Source: Pseudomonas purpurea (GTDB lineage: Bacteria > Pseudomonadota > Gammaproteobacteria > Pseudomonadales > Pseudomonadaceae). Taken from it: 64,000 nucleotides of DNA. The position numbers and the translations under genes were made by a program. The notes under the pieces were generated by a model. It did not search any database and had not been told where the DNA came from. It saw nothing but the letters and a program-made list of their open reading frames with translations. Each line of letters opens with the position of its first letter. Positions within the stretch are counted from its first letter, which is position 1. The stretch spans positions 3,219,001-3,283,000 of the forward strand of contig NZ_CP150918.1 in the NCBI RefSeq assembly GCF_039908635.1, read 5' to 3'. Positions 28,652 through 37,247 of this stretch are shown one piece after another.

Positions 28652-28930
28652 ATCAAAACGCTCACCGGCCTCCTGACCCTGTGCGCATTTGCCCTCTCGG
28701 GCTGCGGCACCTTGATTGCCCGCGGCGACAACGCATACAGCCAATTCGACTACTACAAAGGTACTCGGGAAAACGTTCAACTGCTCACCACGCTGGGTGG
28801 TGCCGATGATGTTCTACCGACTCAGATATGCTGGATGACGGTGGTGTGCCCGGTGATCGCGATTTTCAGCTTACCGGTCGATGTCGTGGTCGACACCGTG
28901 CTGCTGCCATACGATGCTTCCAACGGATAG
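28652..28930 (+). CDS. YceK-like lipoprotein, second copy, proposed ATC start
   Basis: A 92-residue lipoprotein: (I/M)KTLTGLLTLCAFALSGCGT with lipobox LSGC, then DYYKGTRENVQLL, ICWMTVVCPVI and a closing SLPVDVVVDTVLLPYDA. AAGGA (28639-28643) is again 8 bases before ATC 28652, which occupies the place of the initiator Met. TTG 28607 in the same frame would add 15 residues (KPPHTAHLPLRNST) that do not resemble a signal peptide. Same family as the gene at 26304, with the WxTxVCP core conserved. Confidence 0.72.
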   Translation: MKTLTGLLTLCAFALSGCGTLIARGDNAYSQFDYYKGTRENVQLLTTLGGADDVLPTQICWMTVVCPVIAIFSLPVDVVVDTVLLPYDASNG

Positions 28931-29138
28931 CCATGCACCGGCTATTGCTCATGCACTTGGCCATCCATCAGCCCCCTCTGCTTGACCCTCCCGCACAGGT
29001 TACGATGATCTGTAAACCGGATGCACCATCGTGGTGCCCGTGGCTGGCGACATCCGGGTTTCTCTACTAGGATTTGTCCGACAAGAATTTGTGCCGCCAC
29101 ACTCGCTGGCACCTGGTCAGGAGATTCAGGAGATCGAG

Positions 29139-29345
29139 ATGAGCAAGATTCAGAGCGCAGAGCAGACCTATCGCGCATGGTCGAGTCCCATTTTGCTTCA
29201 GCTCAAGGAGCGAGAGCACCAAATGGACCCCTCAGACCGTCAGGCACTTGAAAATGTATTGGTCGAAAGAAGGCTTCTGGACACCGGTAACCCGACCGGC
29301 AAAGATCGACGCAAGACGGGATCGACCGGCAACGATAAACCTTAG
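29139..29345 (+). CDS. Small hypothetical protein (68 aa)
   Basis: A 68-residue charged protein: SKIQSAEQTYRAWSSPILLQ, REHQMDPSDRQALENVLVER and a basic tail TGKDRRKTGSTGNDKP. AGGAG is 6 bases before ATG 29139, which decides the start; a longer in-frame extension is rejected. Single gene, function unknown. Confidence 0.6.
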   Translation: MSKIQSAEQTYRAWSSPILLQLKEREHQMDPSDRQALENVLVERRLLDTGNPTGKDRRKTGSTGNDKP

Positions 29346-29524
29346 CGCCTAGTCACACCGGTTTCAGCGCCCATACCCCAGGCTTCCATGCCGCCGCCTG
29401 ACAGACCCGCACCCTGCTCATCGAGCCGGGTTTGCGGTACCCGATGGCGAGATCCCACGTACAAACATTCCAGTGACCGGATGGGCGCGTCCGGGGTCCG
29501 GCTTTCACCGACTCGTGGACAGGC

Positions 29525-29935
29525 TCAATGAAGCTGGCGTTGTCGCTGCAGCTCCTTCGTTAGCCAAGGGCCTGCCGGTTGTTCGCCCGCTGGGCATTTC
29601 ACCGTATAGGCGGTGCCACTCATGCTGCTTTTTGTGGCCGCCAGTTCGATGAAGTCTTCGGCACTCTGCACCTTGTTCTTGCCTTCGAGATAATCGAGTT
29701 TCTTCTGCAAATGTGCGCGGGCTTCAACGCCTGGGTACTCGCTCCCGTTGCGCACAAACTGACAGCCGCTGTGCTCGACAAACGTCAGCAGGCCGTTGAT
29801 CTCCTGCGCGGCTTGAGGCGAAGTTTGAGCCTGCACGCTACTGGCCAGCGAGGTAAAACCGATAACCGCCGCCATCAACCAACGCTTCGCAACGGACGAT
29901 GGTGCCGTCGACAGTGATCCGATCAAAATACCCAT
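29525..29935 (-). CDS. Secreted DUF5329-like protein (136 aa)
   Basis: A 136-residue protein with a signal peptide (VAKRWLMAAVIGFTSLASSV, then QAQTSP). The mature domain has GLLTFVEHSGCQFVRNGSEY, EARAHLQKKLDYLEGKNKVQ, FIELAATKSSMSGTAYTVKC and PAGPWLTKELQ, the pattern of the DUF5329 family with one conserved disulfide. AAGGA precedes ATG 29935. Periplasmic; function unknown. Confidence 0.78.
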   Translation of the reverse strand: MGILIGSLSTAPSSVAKRWLMAAVIGFTSLASSVQAQTSPQAAQEINGLLTFVEHSGCQFVRNGSEYPGVEARAHLQKKLDYLEGKNKVQSAEDFIELAATKSSMSGTAYTVKCPAGEQPAGPWLTKELQRQRQLH

Positions 29936-30080
29936 GACGCTTCCTTGTTCTGAAAGCGGCGACTTTAGCACCCGCCAACAGGAAACGAAAAAGAACCCGT
30001 CACATCGATCATGCCCCGTGCAGGCGCACTGTTTGAATCCGGGCTGAGCTAAGCTGAAAGCTCAACGGGAGGGTTCTGCG

Positions 30081-30794
30081 ATGTGCGGGAGACTTTCACA
30101 GTACCGTGGCATCCGCGACTTCGTTGCCACGCTGAGCATGCCAAACGCCTTGGTCAACACCGTCGGCGATCAACCGCTGGGGCAATACAACGCCGCGCCA
30201 TCGACACCGTTGGCCCTCCTGCACCTGGAAGGTGAAACACTGCACGCCGACCGTGTGCGCTGGGGATGGCACCCACGCGGGGCAAAAGACCGGACGACGC
30301 CGATCAACACCCGCGTAGAGAAAATCGCACACGGCGCTTACTTCCGGGCGATCTGGCCCCACCGCGCAATCCTGCCGATCGACAACTGGTTCGAGTGGGT
30401 CTATGAAGGCGGGGCAAAGAAACAACCCTACCTCATCCGTCGCCGAGACCGGGCACCTATCCTGTGTGCCTCGATCGGGCAATACCCTGCCGGTGGACGG
30501 GAACCCCGGGACGATGACGGATTCGTGATATTCACCCCCGACAGCGAGGGAGGCATGGTTGACGTACACGACCGGCGCCCGGTGGTGCTTTCACCGGAGC
30601 TGGCCAGGGAATGGTTGAACCTGGCAACGCCCAAGGATCGCGCCGAGCAGATAGTGGCGCATCTGGGAGAGCCCATCGAAGCGTTCGAGTGGTTCAAGGT
30701 GGGCATGGCCATTGGCAACGTGAGAAACCTTGGAGCCGGTCTGCTCAAGGAGGTCGGGCCAATTGTGCGCAACGGCAAAAAAGGTCACGCCTGA
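30081..30794 (+). CDS. SOS response-associated peptidase (YedK/HMCES-type SRAP)
   Basis: A 237-residue SRAP-domain protein. After Met removal Cys2 (MCGRLSQYRG) forms a covalent thiazolidine link with abasic sites in single-stranded DNA. Catalytic residues are seen: TPINTRVEKIA (Asn), DNWFEWV (Glu) and VDVHDRRPVVL (His). GGGAGG precedes the ATG. A near-copy, degraded, lies at 46872. It has no clear operon partner. Confidence 0.92.
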   Translation: MCGRLSQYRGIRDFVATLSMPNALVNTVGDQPLGQYNAAPSTPLALLHLEGETLHADRVRWGWHPRGAKDRTTPINTRVEKIAHGAYFRAIWPHRAILPIDNWFEWVYEGGAKKQPYLIRRRDRAPILCASIGQYPAGGREPRDDDGFVIFTPDSEGGMVDVHDRRPVVLSPELAREWLNLATPKDRAEQIVAHLGEPIEAFEWFKVGMAIGNVRNLGAGLLKEVGPIVRNGKKGHA

Positions 30795-30836
30795 GCGTGC
30801 TCGACCGGGCTGCCCGTGACACCCCGATTGCCCAAT

Positions 30837-31928
30837 TCATAACCCGCTGGTGACTTTGGTCCACAACCGGGTGACTTGCCGCATGACTTTGGGTTGCATG
30901 GCCTTCAACGGGAACAGGGTGCTCATCACTTCAGGTGCCGGATAGATCGCCGGATCGTTGCGCAGGCCAGGTTGTAGATAGGGGGTCGCCGCGCTGTTGC
31001 CGTTCGGGTAGTGGATCGCATTACTGATGTCCGCGATGACTTTGGGTTCCATCAAGTAGTTCATGTAGGCATAACCATTATCTTGATTGGGCGCGTTCCT
31101 GGGCATGACCACCATGTCGACGGCCAGGGTTGAACCTTCCTTGGGGATTGCGTAGCCCAGTTCGATGCCGTTCTTTGCCTCATGAGCAATAGAGGTGGCC
31201 TGCGCGATATCCCCACTAAAACCGATGGCGACGCAGATGTTGCCGTTGGCCAGGTCGCTGACGTACTTGGACTGATGAAAGTACTGAATATACGGTTTGA
31301 TCTTCAACAATGCCGCCTCGGCCTTGAGGTAATCCGCAGGGTCCTCGCTGTCGTGTTTCAACCCCAGGTAATTGAGGGTGATCGGCAACATCTGTGTCGA
31401 GTTATCGATGAAGGCAACCCCGCACTGGCTGAGTTTCTGGATGTTCTGCGGATCAAACAGCATGTTCCAGCTTTGAGTGACATCGGTGTTGCCGAAAATC
31501 GCCTTGACCTTCTCGACGTTGTAGCCGATCCCGACCGTGACCCACATGTAGGGAAAACCGTACTGATTGCCGGGGTCATTGACCTCCAGGGTCTTCATCA
31601 ATTGCGGGTCGAGGTTTTTCCAGTTAGGTAACTTGCTCTTGTCCAGCTTCTGCAGGGCGCCTGCCTTGATCAATTGGGCAAGAAAGTGATTCGAGGGGCT
31701 GACCACATCGTATCCGCTGCTACCGGTGATCAACTTGGCTTCGAGCATTTCGTTGCTGTCGATCAAGTCATAGGTTGTCTGAATACCGGTCTGCTGGGTG
31801 AAGTTGCTCAACGTATCACTGGCAATGTAGCTGCTCCAGTTCGAGATACGGACCGTATCAGCCGCCACGGCAAAGCCGCTTGAGGTCACGCAGAGTGCAA
31901 GTGCAATGGGTTTTATTGTTGTAATCAT
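30837..31928 (-). CDS. Polyamine-type ABC substrate-binding protein (PotF/PotD family)
   Basis: A 363-residue periplasmic protein with a signal peptide (KPIALALCVTSSGFAVAADT). Features of the spermidine/putrescine family: VRISNWSSYIASDTLSNF at the mature N-terminus, YDVVSPSNHFLAQLIKAGAL, GFPYMWVTVGIGYN and YAIPKEGSTLAVDMVVMP. GGAAGAG precedes ATG 31928. It lies 47 bases downstream of an amine-oxidase gene on the same strand. No permease or ATPase is nearby, so it would have to share a transporter elsewhere. Ligand unproven. Confidence 0.86.
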   Translation of the reverse strand: MITTIKPIALALCVTSSGFAVAADTVRISNWSSYIASDTLSNFTQQTGIQTTYDLIDSNEMLEAKLITGSSGYDVVSPSNHFLAQLIKAGALQKLDKSKLPNWKNLDPQLMKTLEVNDPGNQYGFPYMWVTVGIGYNVEKVKAIFGNTDVTQSWNMLFDPQNIQKLSQCGVAFIDNSTQMLPITLNYLGLKHDSEDPADYLKAEAALLKIKPYIQYFHQSKYVSDLANGNICVAIGFSGDIAQATSIAHEAKNGIELGYAIPKEGSTLAVDMVVMPRNAPNQDNGYAYMNYLMEPKVIADISNAIHYPNGNSAATPYLQPGLRNDPAIYPAPEVMSTLFPLKAMQPKVMRQVTRLWTKVTSGL

Positions 31929-31975
31929 GACTTTCTCTTCCACATTAGGAAACGACGTTGAGAGGGCCTTGCGAA

Positions 31976-33280
31976 TCAGGACTCCGACTGGGCGCGACAC
32001 GCTTCGTAGCGCAAACGCACCGAAGCGCCAATGTCAAAAAAGGGTGCAGGTGGCAGCCAGCCCGGATCGGCCTGACTCAGTACCTTCGTTAATAATGACG
32101 ACTGGCTGCCGGAGGCCATTTCCGCCAGCAGGCGCCCCCATAGCGTGCCGCGCGCAACCCCGGAGCCGTTGCAACCGGCCACGGTGTAGATACCCCGTTC
32201 GAGCATGGAGAAGCGCGGTTCACCGGAGCGCGTGGCACTTAAATGCCCCGTCCAGGTGTACTGAAGATGGTGTTCCGTGATCCACGGGAAACGCCGTTGC
32301 AAGCCACGCAAATGGGTTTGCCGGCGAATGCCGAGCGAGGGGCCGGCGAGGTCCCGATGGCGGTATTCCACAGTGTTGCGGATCAGCAATCGTCGATCCG
32401 GTGTCAACCGCACCGTAGCACCCGCCGGCCGGGTCGACAGCACTCCCCATGGAGACGGACGCCCCATCTGGTTGTATTCGTCCTCGCTCAGCGGGCGACT
32501 CAACGATGCGCTGAGTTCCAGAGGGAACACCGCCCGATCACGCAAACCGACACGAGGCAAAAAAGGACCGACACAGATCAGTACTTGCGCGGCCTCAACA
32601 CTGCCATCGACCGATGACGCACGGACATTGCCATTGGCCAAACGCTCCAGCCCGGAGATGTCGGTGTACTCATACAGTGAAACATTCTCCGGCAGGGTAT
32701 CGCGCAACCCCTTCGCATACTTCGCCGGTTGCAGCAATGCGTTGCCGCCTTGGCACTCTATTCCCGCACGGTAAAAACCCGTTCCCAGGCACTGGGCCAA
32801 GGCCTTCCCCTGAAGGAATTGTGCATCGGCACCCGCCTCGCGCAACGTCTGTACCTTGAGTTCCGCCTCCTCCAGCTTGGAGGGATCGTGTACCGCGAAG
32901 AAGTAACCCTCCTCACGCAGGTCACACTCGATACCCAGGCCGTTAACACGCTGGCGCACCTCTTCGCTGGCGGCGCGACTGATCTCGGTACTCCGTTGGT
33001 AATAAGCATTGCCCTGCCGACCGATCAACTCGTTACTGGCGGGGTTTTCATGGGCAACCACAAACCCGGAGTTTCTGGCCGACGCCCCCTGTGCGGCGCG
33101 CTGGCGATCGACAATCACAATCCGCGCATGAGGATGTAGCTCGGCCAAGGTGTGCGCTGCCGACAGCCCGCTGAAACCACCGCCGATGATCAGCCAGTCA
33201 GCCTTTTGCAGGCCACGCAAACTGGGCTGCGCTACCGCGTCCGGGGATTGCACGATCCAGCCGCAAATATTTTCTGTCAT
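31976..33280 (-). CDS. FAD-dependent amine oxidoreductase (PuuB/DAO-like)
   Basis: A 434-residue flavoenzyme of the D-amino-acid-oxidase superfamily. FAD-binding IIGGGFSGLSAAHTLAELHP is followed by RQRAAQGASARNSGFVVAHE, typical of gamma-glutamylputrescine oxidase-like enzymes. The closing flavin motif is GCNGSGVARGTLWGRLLAEM. It is probably involved in oxidation of polyamines or their glutamylated forms, as the next gene is a polyamine-type binding protein and the divergent gene is a LysR regulator. Start by the typical N-terminus (TENICGWIVQ). Confidence 0.85.
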   Translation of the reverse strand: MTENICGWIVQSPDAVAQPSLRGLQKADWLIIGGGFSGLSAAHTLAELHPHARIVIVDRQRAAQGASARNSGFVVAHENPASNELIGRQGNAYYQRSTEISRAASEEVRQRVNGLGIECDLREEGYFFAVHDPSKLEEAELKVQTLREAGADAQFLQGKALAQCLGTGFYRAGIECQGGNALLQPAKYAKGLRDTLPENVSLYEYTDISGLERLANGNVRASSVDGSVEAAQVLICVGPFLPRVGLRDRAVFPLELSASLSRPLSEDEYNQMGRPSPWGVLSTRPAGATVRLTPDRRLLIRNTVEYRHRDLAGPSLGIRRQTHLRGLQRRFPWITEHHLQYTWTGHLSATRSGEPRFSMLERGIYTVAGCNGSGVARGTLWGRLLAEMASGSQSSLLTKVLSQADPGWLPPAPFFDIGASVRLRYEACRAQSES

Positions 33281-33434
33281 CTTTTCACCTCATACCGCAC
33301 GGACCTGTTGAACGCCGCAGTCATGAACATTTAGCATGGAGTCATGCCTTCAATCCGACCGCCATCACCAGAATCTATGGGGAACTCGATGCGCAATCCA
33401 ACGCTATTAACGCATTCAACCATTCAGTTTTCGC

Positions 33435-34370
33435 ATGGATAAGCTCTTTCGAGCGCCTTCGATGAGCGCCCTTCAAGCGTTTACCGAGGTGGCTGACTCG
33501 GGCAATTTCACCGAAGCCGCAGCCAAGCTGTGCCTGACCCAAAGTGCTGTCAGCAGAAAGATTCAACAACTTGAGGTGCACTACGGTGTAGCGCTTCTGG
33601 CTCGCAGCAGCCGAGGCGTGACGCTAACCCTCGAGGGTAAGGAGGTACTCGAAACCGCACGCAGGCTGATTAACGAATTGCAGGCCCTTGAAACACGTAT
33701 AGCGCCCAGAGAGACGCCCTTTCGTATCCGTATTCATGTATCACTCGCCGTGCGCTGGTTGCTTCCTCGGTTGACCGACTTTTATGCGCGTCATCCCGAC
33801 CTGGCCTTGTCGATCGAAACCGTGGCCACCGAGCGGGTCGACCCCTCCGGAGATTGCGACGCGTGCATCCTTTACCTGCCACAACCACCCGCCGATCAGG
33901 CCTGTCACATTCTGTTCGAAGAAGTGCTGGTACCGGTCTGCGCACGAAACACGGTGAATGGAAATCCGCCACCCACCTCACTGGACGAGCTTGAAAGGTA
34001 CCCGCTGATCCACGGCTCAACCGGTCAACAGGAATGGGCAACATGGTTAAAAGCCCATGGCCACGAGCCGTCCAGAGGGTGTAAGCACATCACTTTCAAT
34101 CTGGACGAATTGGCCCTTGATGCCGCCGTGCGCGGCCTGGGCGTTGCCATGACCGACCGCACCCTGGCACAAGAGCTGATCAACCGTGGCGACTTGATCA
34201 TTCCCTTCGGCCCGGCATTGAAAACGTCCGGCGTCTATACCTTATGGCTACAACCCACAAGCGCCCTGCACCCTGCCCGGCAACCTGTACTGGACTGGTT
34301 TGACCAGCACTCAGAAGCGGCACTTACAGGGTTGAAGGGCCAGCGGCATAATCATCGCGATTGGCCTTAG
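33435..34370 (+). CDS. LysR-family regulator (GcvA-like)
   Basis: A 311-residue transcription factor. The N-terminal winged helix-turn-helix is SALQAFTEVADSGNFTEAAA then LTQSAVSRKIQQLEVHYGVA; the effector-binding domain follows (SLAVRWLLPRLTDFYARHPD; ALDAAVRGLGVAMTDRTLAQ). The layout is GcvA-like. It is divergent from the amine-oxidase/binding-protein unit with 154 bases between, and it most likely controls that unit; the effector is unknown. Confidence 0.9.
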   Translation: MDKLFRAPSMSALQAFTEVADSGNFTEAAAKLCLTQSAVSRKIQQLEVHYGVALLARSSRGVTLTLEGKEVLETARRLINELQALETRIAPRETPFRIRIHVSLAVRWLLPRLTDFYARHPDLALSIETVATERVDPSGDCDACILYLPQPPADQACHILFEEVLVPVCARNTVNGNPPPTSLDELERYPLIHGSTGQQEWATWLKAHGHEPSRGCKHITFNLDELALDAAVRGLGVAMTDRTLAQELINRGDLIIPFGPALKTSGVYTLWLQPTSALHPARQPVLDWFDQHSEAALTGLKGQRHNHRDWP

Positions 34371-34862
34371 CCAGGAAAAATCACAATGACGCGTCCCTTC
34401 CGGTTGTTACGTTTTTGATTCACTAAACGAAACCGACCTCATGCCAGATCTATACGCCCCTACATGCTCGATCATGTACGCATGCCAGTTAACTCTGAAT
34501 ACGAACGCACAAAATAGCCATGCATCAGTGATAAACGTCTACACGGAGGTATTTCGCGCTGTTGACGGGAACCCGATAGAAAGGATTGACCCGCATTATG
34601 TGATTTAGACTACTTAAACTACCACCTGTCTCCTGCCCGCCAGGAAAGCCGAATTTTTTTTGACAGACCTTTTTCCAGATCTATAGTCCATCTGCGGCCT
34701 ATCGGAAGGAACCTGGTTAGTCGACGAGCCTTAAAGGAAGTTGCATCAGTACGTCTCAGACATAGGGGTTCCAGCTTTTATTGTAAATACCGACGGGCAC
34801 TAGCATTGAGCCGTTGAGAAACTTGGCCACGCCAGGTAATTACCATAAAAAGGAGCTTCATC
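34371..34862 (+). other. 492-base gap upstream of the PixA-family gene
   Basis: No gene is supported here. It contains one near-consensus promoter (34660-34687) and about 170 bases that would be the 5' untranslated region of the downstream gene. It is AT-richer than the preceding 34 kb and marks the entry to the accessory region. Confidence 0.6.
34660..34687 (+). promoter_or_regulatory. Sigma70 promoter for the PixA-family gene
   Basis: TTGACA (34660-34665) and TATAGT (34682-34687) are separated by 16 bases. The first hexamer matches consensus and the second differs at two positions. Predicted transcription starts near 34694. Confidence 0.65.
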
Positions 34863-35384
34863 ATGTCTCACTTCAAGGATGTACTGATTGCCATTGACAC
34901 TGACACAATCCTCAGGCACTTCAATCATGACATCAGCCAGGACCACAACTACCCAACCAGAATTGCACCACGCTTTGCCGAAGATGTCATACATATGGTT
35001 TCGAACAGCAAGGACACCAGCAACCAGGGAAGCGCAAATATAACCTCAACACTTGAACTTGGCGACGTCATTCGCTGGCGCGCAACGACACTTTCAAAAG
35101 ACTTTGAAAACTCAGTCATCCTGTATAACTACTCACAACTCTACAGTGATGGCGGGGAAATCAGCCCCGTCAGAATCATATCGATTCAAGGCGCCCCAAT
35201 GCCTGTAATCAACAAACAAAGCCCATGGGCCACGCCTATCAAACAGGAGGTCAACACTTACTTATGGGCAGCCACGGCCGAAAATCGGGGGCACATTACT
35301 TACACATGGTCATTCATGATTGTAGACAAGCATAACCAGGTGGTTGGCTACTGCTCCTGGGACCCGTACATGACTATTGTGTAG
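34863..35384 (+). CDS. PixA/AidA-family inclusion body protein
   Basis: A 173-residue soluble beta-rich protein: VLIAIDTDTILRHFNHDISQ, then DVIRWRATTLSKDFENSVIL, QEVNTYLWAATAENRG and ITYTWSFMIVDKHNQVVGYC. The DxxxI start and core match the PixA/AidA family (inclusion-body protein of Xenorhabdus, AidA of Burkholderia and Ralstonia). These proteins are often quorum-sensing-regulated or abundant; function is unclear. AAGGAG precedes ATG. It is followed by an inverted repeat and a secreted-protein gene on the same strand. Confidence 0.8.
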   Translation: MSHFKDVLIAIDTDTILRHFNHDISQDHNYPTRIAPRFAEDVIHMVSNSKDTSNQGSANITSTLELGDVIRWRATTLSKDFENSVILYNYSQLYSDGGEISPVRIISIQGAPMPVINKQSPWATPIKQEVNTYLWAATAENRGHITYTWSFMIVDKHNQVVGYCSWDPYMTIV

Positions 35385-35398
35385 TCCGTCACTGAGGC

Positions 35399-35434
35399 GC
35401 ATTAAACCCCTTGGACAACAAGAAGGTTTAATGC
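35399..35434. repeat. 10-bp inverted repeat between two accessory genes
   Basis: GCATTAAACC (35399-35408) and GGTTTAATGC (35425-35434) pair perfectly around a 16-base loop. No T run follows, so it is not an ordinary terminator. Confidence 0.5.
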
Positions 35435-35524
35435 ACTTCCAAATCAGTTCTGGCACACCACCTTCTTTTAAAGTTAAAACGCACAGAATTGATATCTCAC
35501 AACCGCATAACCTGGAGCGCCCCA

Positions 35525-35950
35525 ATGCGAACACTTAAAGTCTATCTAGCAATCACTTCGGCACTGTGCCTCGCAGCGTTCTCAACAACGCCACTGGCAG
35601 ACGTGTATGTCTGCAACGACAAGCTTGTTAAAGACTGCAACATCAAAAGCGCTGTCCTTATCAGTCCAGAGCAGTACAATCTGGAATCTCAGAACTCACA
35701 CAAGGTTACAGTCAGGCAAGCCCTGGAACATTCATCGCAAGACTCTGTGAGAAACGGTTACAGCAACACAGCCAACACTGATATTTATTTAAAGAAAGAC
35801 TTTTGGCATGAAGGAGGGACTACGGCATTTCCTCACGACCTGCACATTACAACCTATGTATACAAGGGAAATAACAAACAAAAAACCTGTCATACCTTTT
35901 CGAACATGTCCCCCAAAAGCACAACAAAGTACTTCGCGACCTGCGATTAG
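35525..35950 (+). CDS. Secreted hypothetical protein (141 aa)
   Basis: A 141-residue exported protein with signal peptide MRTLKVYLAITSALCLAAFS and cleavage near PLADVYVC. Four Cys in the mature part (VYVCNDKLVKDCN and KTCHTFSN ... FATCD) suggest two disulfides. GGAG precedes the ATG. It lies 140 bases after the PixA-family gene and ends at a terminator. Composition is AT-richer than the flanking core genes. Confidence 0.7.
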   Translation: MRTLKVYLAITSALCLAAFSTTPLADVYVCNDKLVKDCNIKSAVLISPEQYNLESQNSHKVTVRQALEHSSQDSVRNGYSNTANTDIYLKKDFWHEGGTTAFPHDLHITTYVYKGNNKQKTCHTFSNMSPKSTTKYFATCD

Positions 35951-36008
35951 CAAAAACGAGTCAGGACAATCCCTTGGCGCGATAGCCTAGATTCTCCTGA
36001 CTCTGCAC

Positions 36009-36030
36009 GCCCGCCTTAGAGCGGGCATTT
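36009..36030 (+). terminator. Terminator of the 141-aa secreted protein gene
   Basis: GCCCGC and GCGGGC form a six-bp stem with a six-base loop followed by ATTT. Confidence 0.6.
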
Positions 36031-36089
36031 CATTATCTGACGCTGTTCGTTACCTATGACAAAGCCCCCCATGCTCACGCACGTCTTAA

Positions 36090-37247
36090 TCAGCTTAAAC
36101 CGCTAAGCAAGTTCTCTGTCTCAACAGCCATCGGTGTAAATTGTTGCGCACGCAACTCAGTAAGGGCATACAGCAACCGCCCCATACGACCATTGCCGTC
36201 GATAAACCCATGGAAGCCCACCACAGCTGCGAACAACTGCTTGCCAACTTGCTCATGATCCTTGTCCAGTGTTTTGAGGTGCTGATCCAGCATCGCTGCC
36301 CCCGTAATACTGGAGAGCAAACGGCCGCCGCTGGTAGCCGGGCCACGATAGGACCTGTCGATATCAGGTACCAGCCGTTGATGCAGTTCTTTAAGAACGG
36401 TCGCGTCTGTCAGGTCCTTGCCATTGGATGTGTACTCACGCAGCAACGCCGTAAAGTTTTCCCATTCATTGCCACCCGAGGTCGACGCTTTAAGGATCCA
36501 GGCAGCCGCGCGATCCACATCTTCGGTGTAACCTTTCGGGTTATAGAACGATTCACTCAGGGCATTGTTGTACGGCGCACTGCCAAGATCCTGCCGCAAC
36601 ACTGATTGCTGATGTTGTTGTGCCAGGCCCAGGTTCTTCAGCTCGACCATGAGTATCGGCTCCAGGCGGTCCACCACCGAGGCGGACGAACCTGAAGTAC
36701 GCAAATTTTCGAGACTGGCAAATGGCAGTTGCTTGTCCACCAGTGCTCGGGTGACCGACGGCCCCACTAGCGCCTCCAAGGCTTGGCCAGATGCAGTATT
36801 AACCAGCGCTTGCGCCAGCGCGCGCTCAAAGAGTTGTTTGACTTCGCCACTGGAAACCCCATTCAACGACTTGTCATCTGTTCGACCCAGGCGATCCAGT
36901 ACTTGCTCGGGGCTTTGCAAACCAGCATCTTTGAACAACATCCGTGCATGCTCAACCGATGAGGTAGATTGCAGACGTTGCTGCAACGCGCCCGCATGTG
37001 AAGTAAACAAAGACTGCGTCAGCCCTTGAGCAACGGAAGCGCTGGAACCGGTCGTGAACAGCTTGCCAACGCCTTCAATAAAACGCGCCACTGCGCTGTC
37101 TTTAGGCTGAGTACGCAGCACTTGCTGCAAATCGGCTTGAATATGGTACTCACGACCACCGACTTTCAACACACCTTGCTGCTGGATAGCGTCTTTGACG
37201 GATTCAGGTGCTCTTTGCAACGCGGCAACATTGTTAAACGTGATCAT
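36090..37247 (-). CDS. Fic-domain protein, candidate type III secretion effector (VopS-like)
   Basis: A 385-residue protein. The N-terminal ~200 residues have no recognised domain and no Sec signal (ITFNNVAALQRAPESVKDAI), as expected of a chaperone-guided effector. The C-terminal Fic domain has the motif HGFIDGNGRMGR (consensus HxFxDGNGRxxR) with catalytic His346, preceded by DKDHEQVGKQLFAAVVGFHG. Forty residues remain from that His to the C-terminus. Fic domains transfer AMP to a Ser, Thr or Tyr. VopS of Vibrio parahaemolyticus has about 387 residues with catalytic His348, so the architecture is the same. Start: AAGGGG precedes ATG 37247, which overlaps the CesT-type gene by 14 bases. No inhibitory (S/T)xxxE(G/N) motif is evident. 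Confidence 0.85.
   Translation of the reverse strand: MITFNNVAALQRAPESVKDAIQQQGVLKVGGREYHIQADLQQVLRTQPKDSAVARFIEGVGKLFTTGSSASVAQGLTQSLFTSHAGALQQRLQSTSSVEHARMLFKDAGLQSPEQVLDRLGRTDDKSLNGVSSGEVKQLFERALAQALVNTASGQALEALVGPSVTRALVDKQLPFASLENLRTSGSSASVVDRLEPILMVELKNLGLAQQHQQSVLRQDLGSAPYNNALSESFYNPKGYTEDVDRAAAWILKASTSGGNEWENFTALLREYTSNGKDLTDATVLKELHQRLVPDIDRSYRGPATSGGRLLSSITGAAMLDQHLKTLDKDHEQVGKQLFAAVVGFHGFIDGNGRMGRLLYALTELRAQQFTPMAVETENLLSGLS

Noticed and set aside
35399..35434. Inverted repeat as a terminator of the PixA-family gene
   Set aside because: Loop is 16 bases and no T run follows; recorded only as an inverted repeat.
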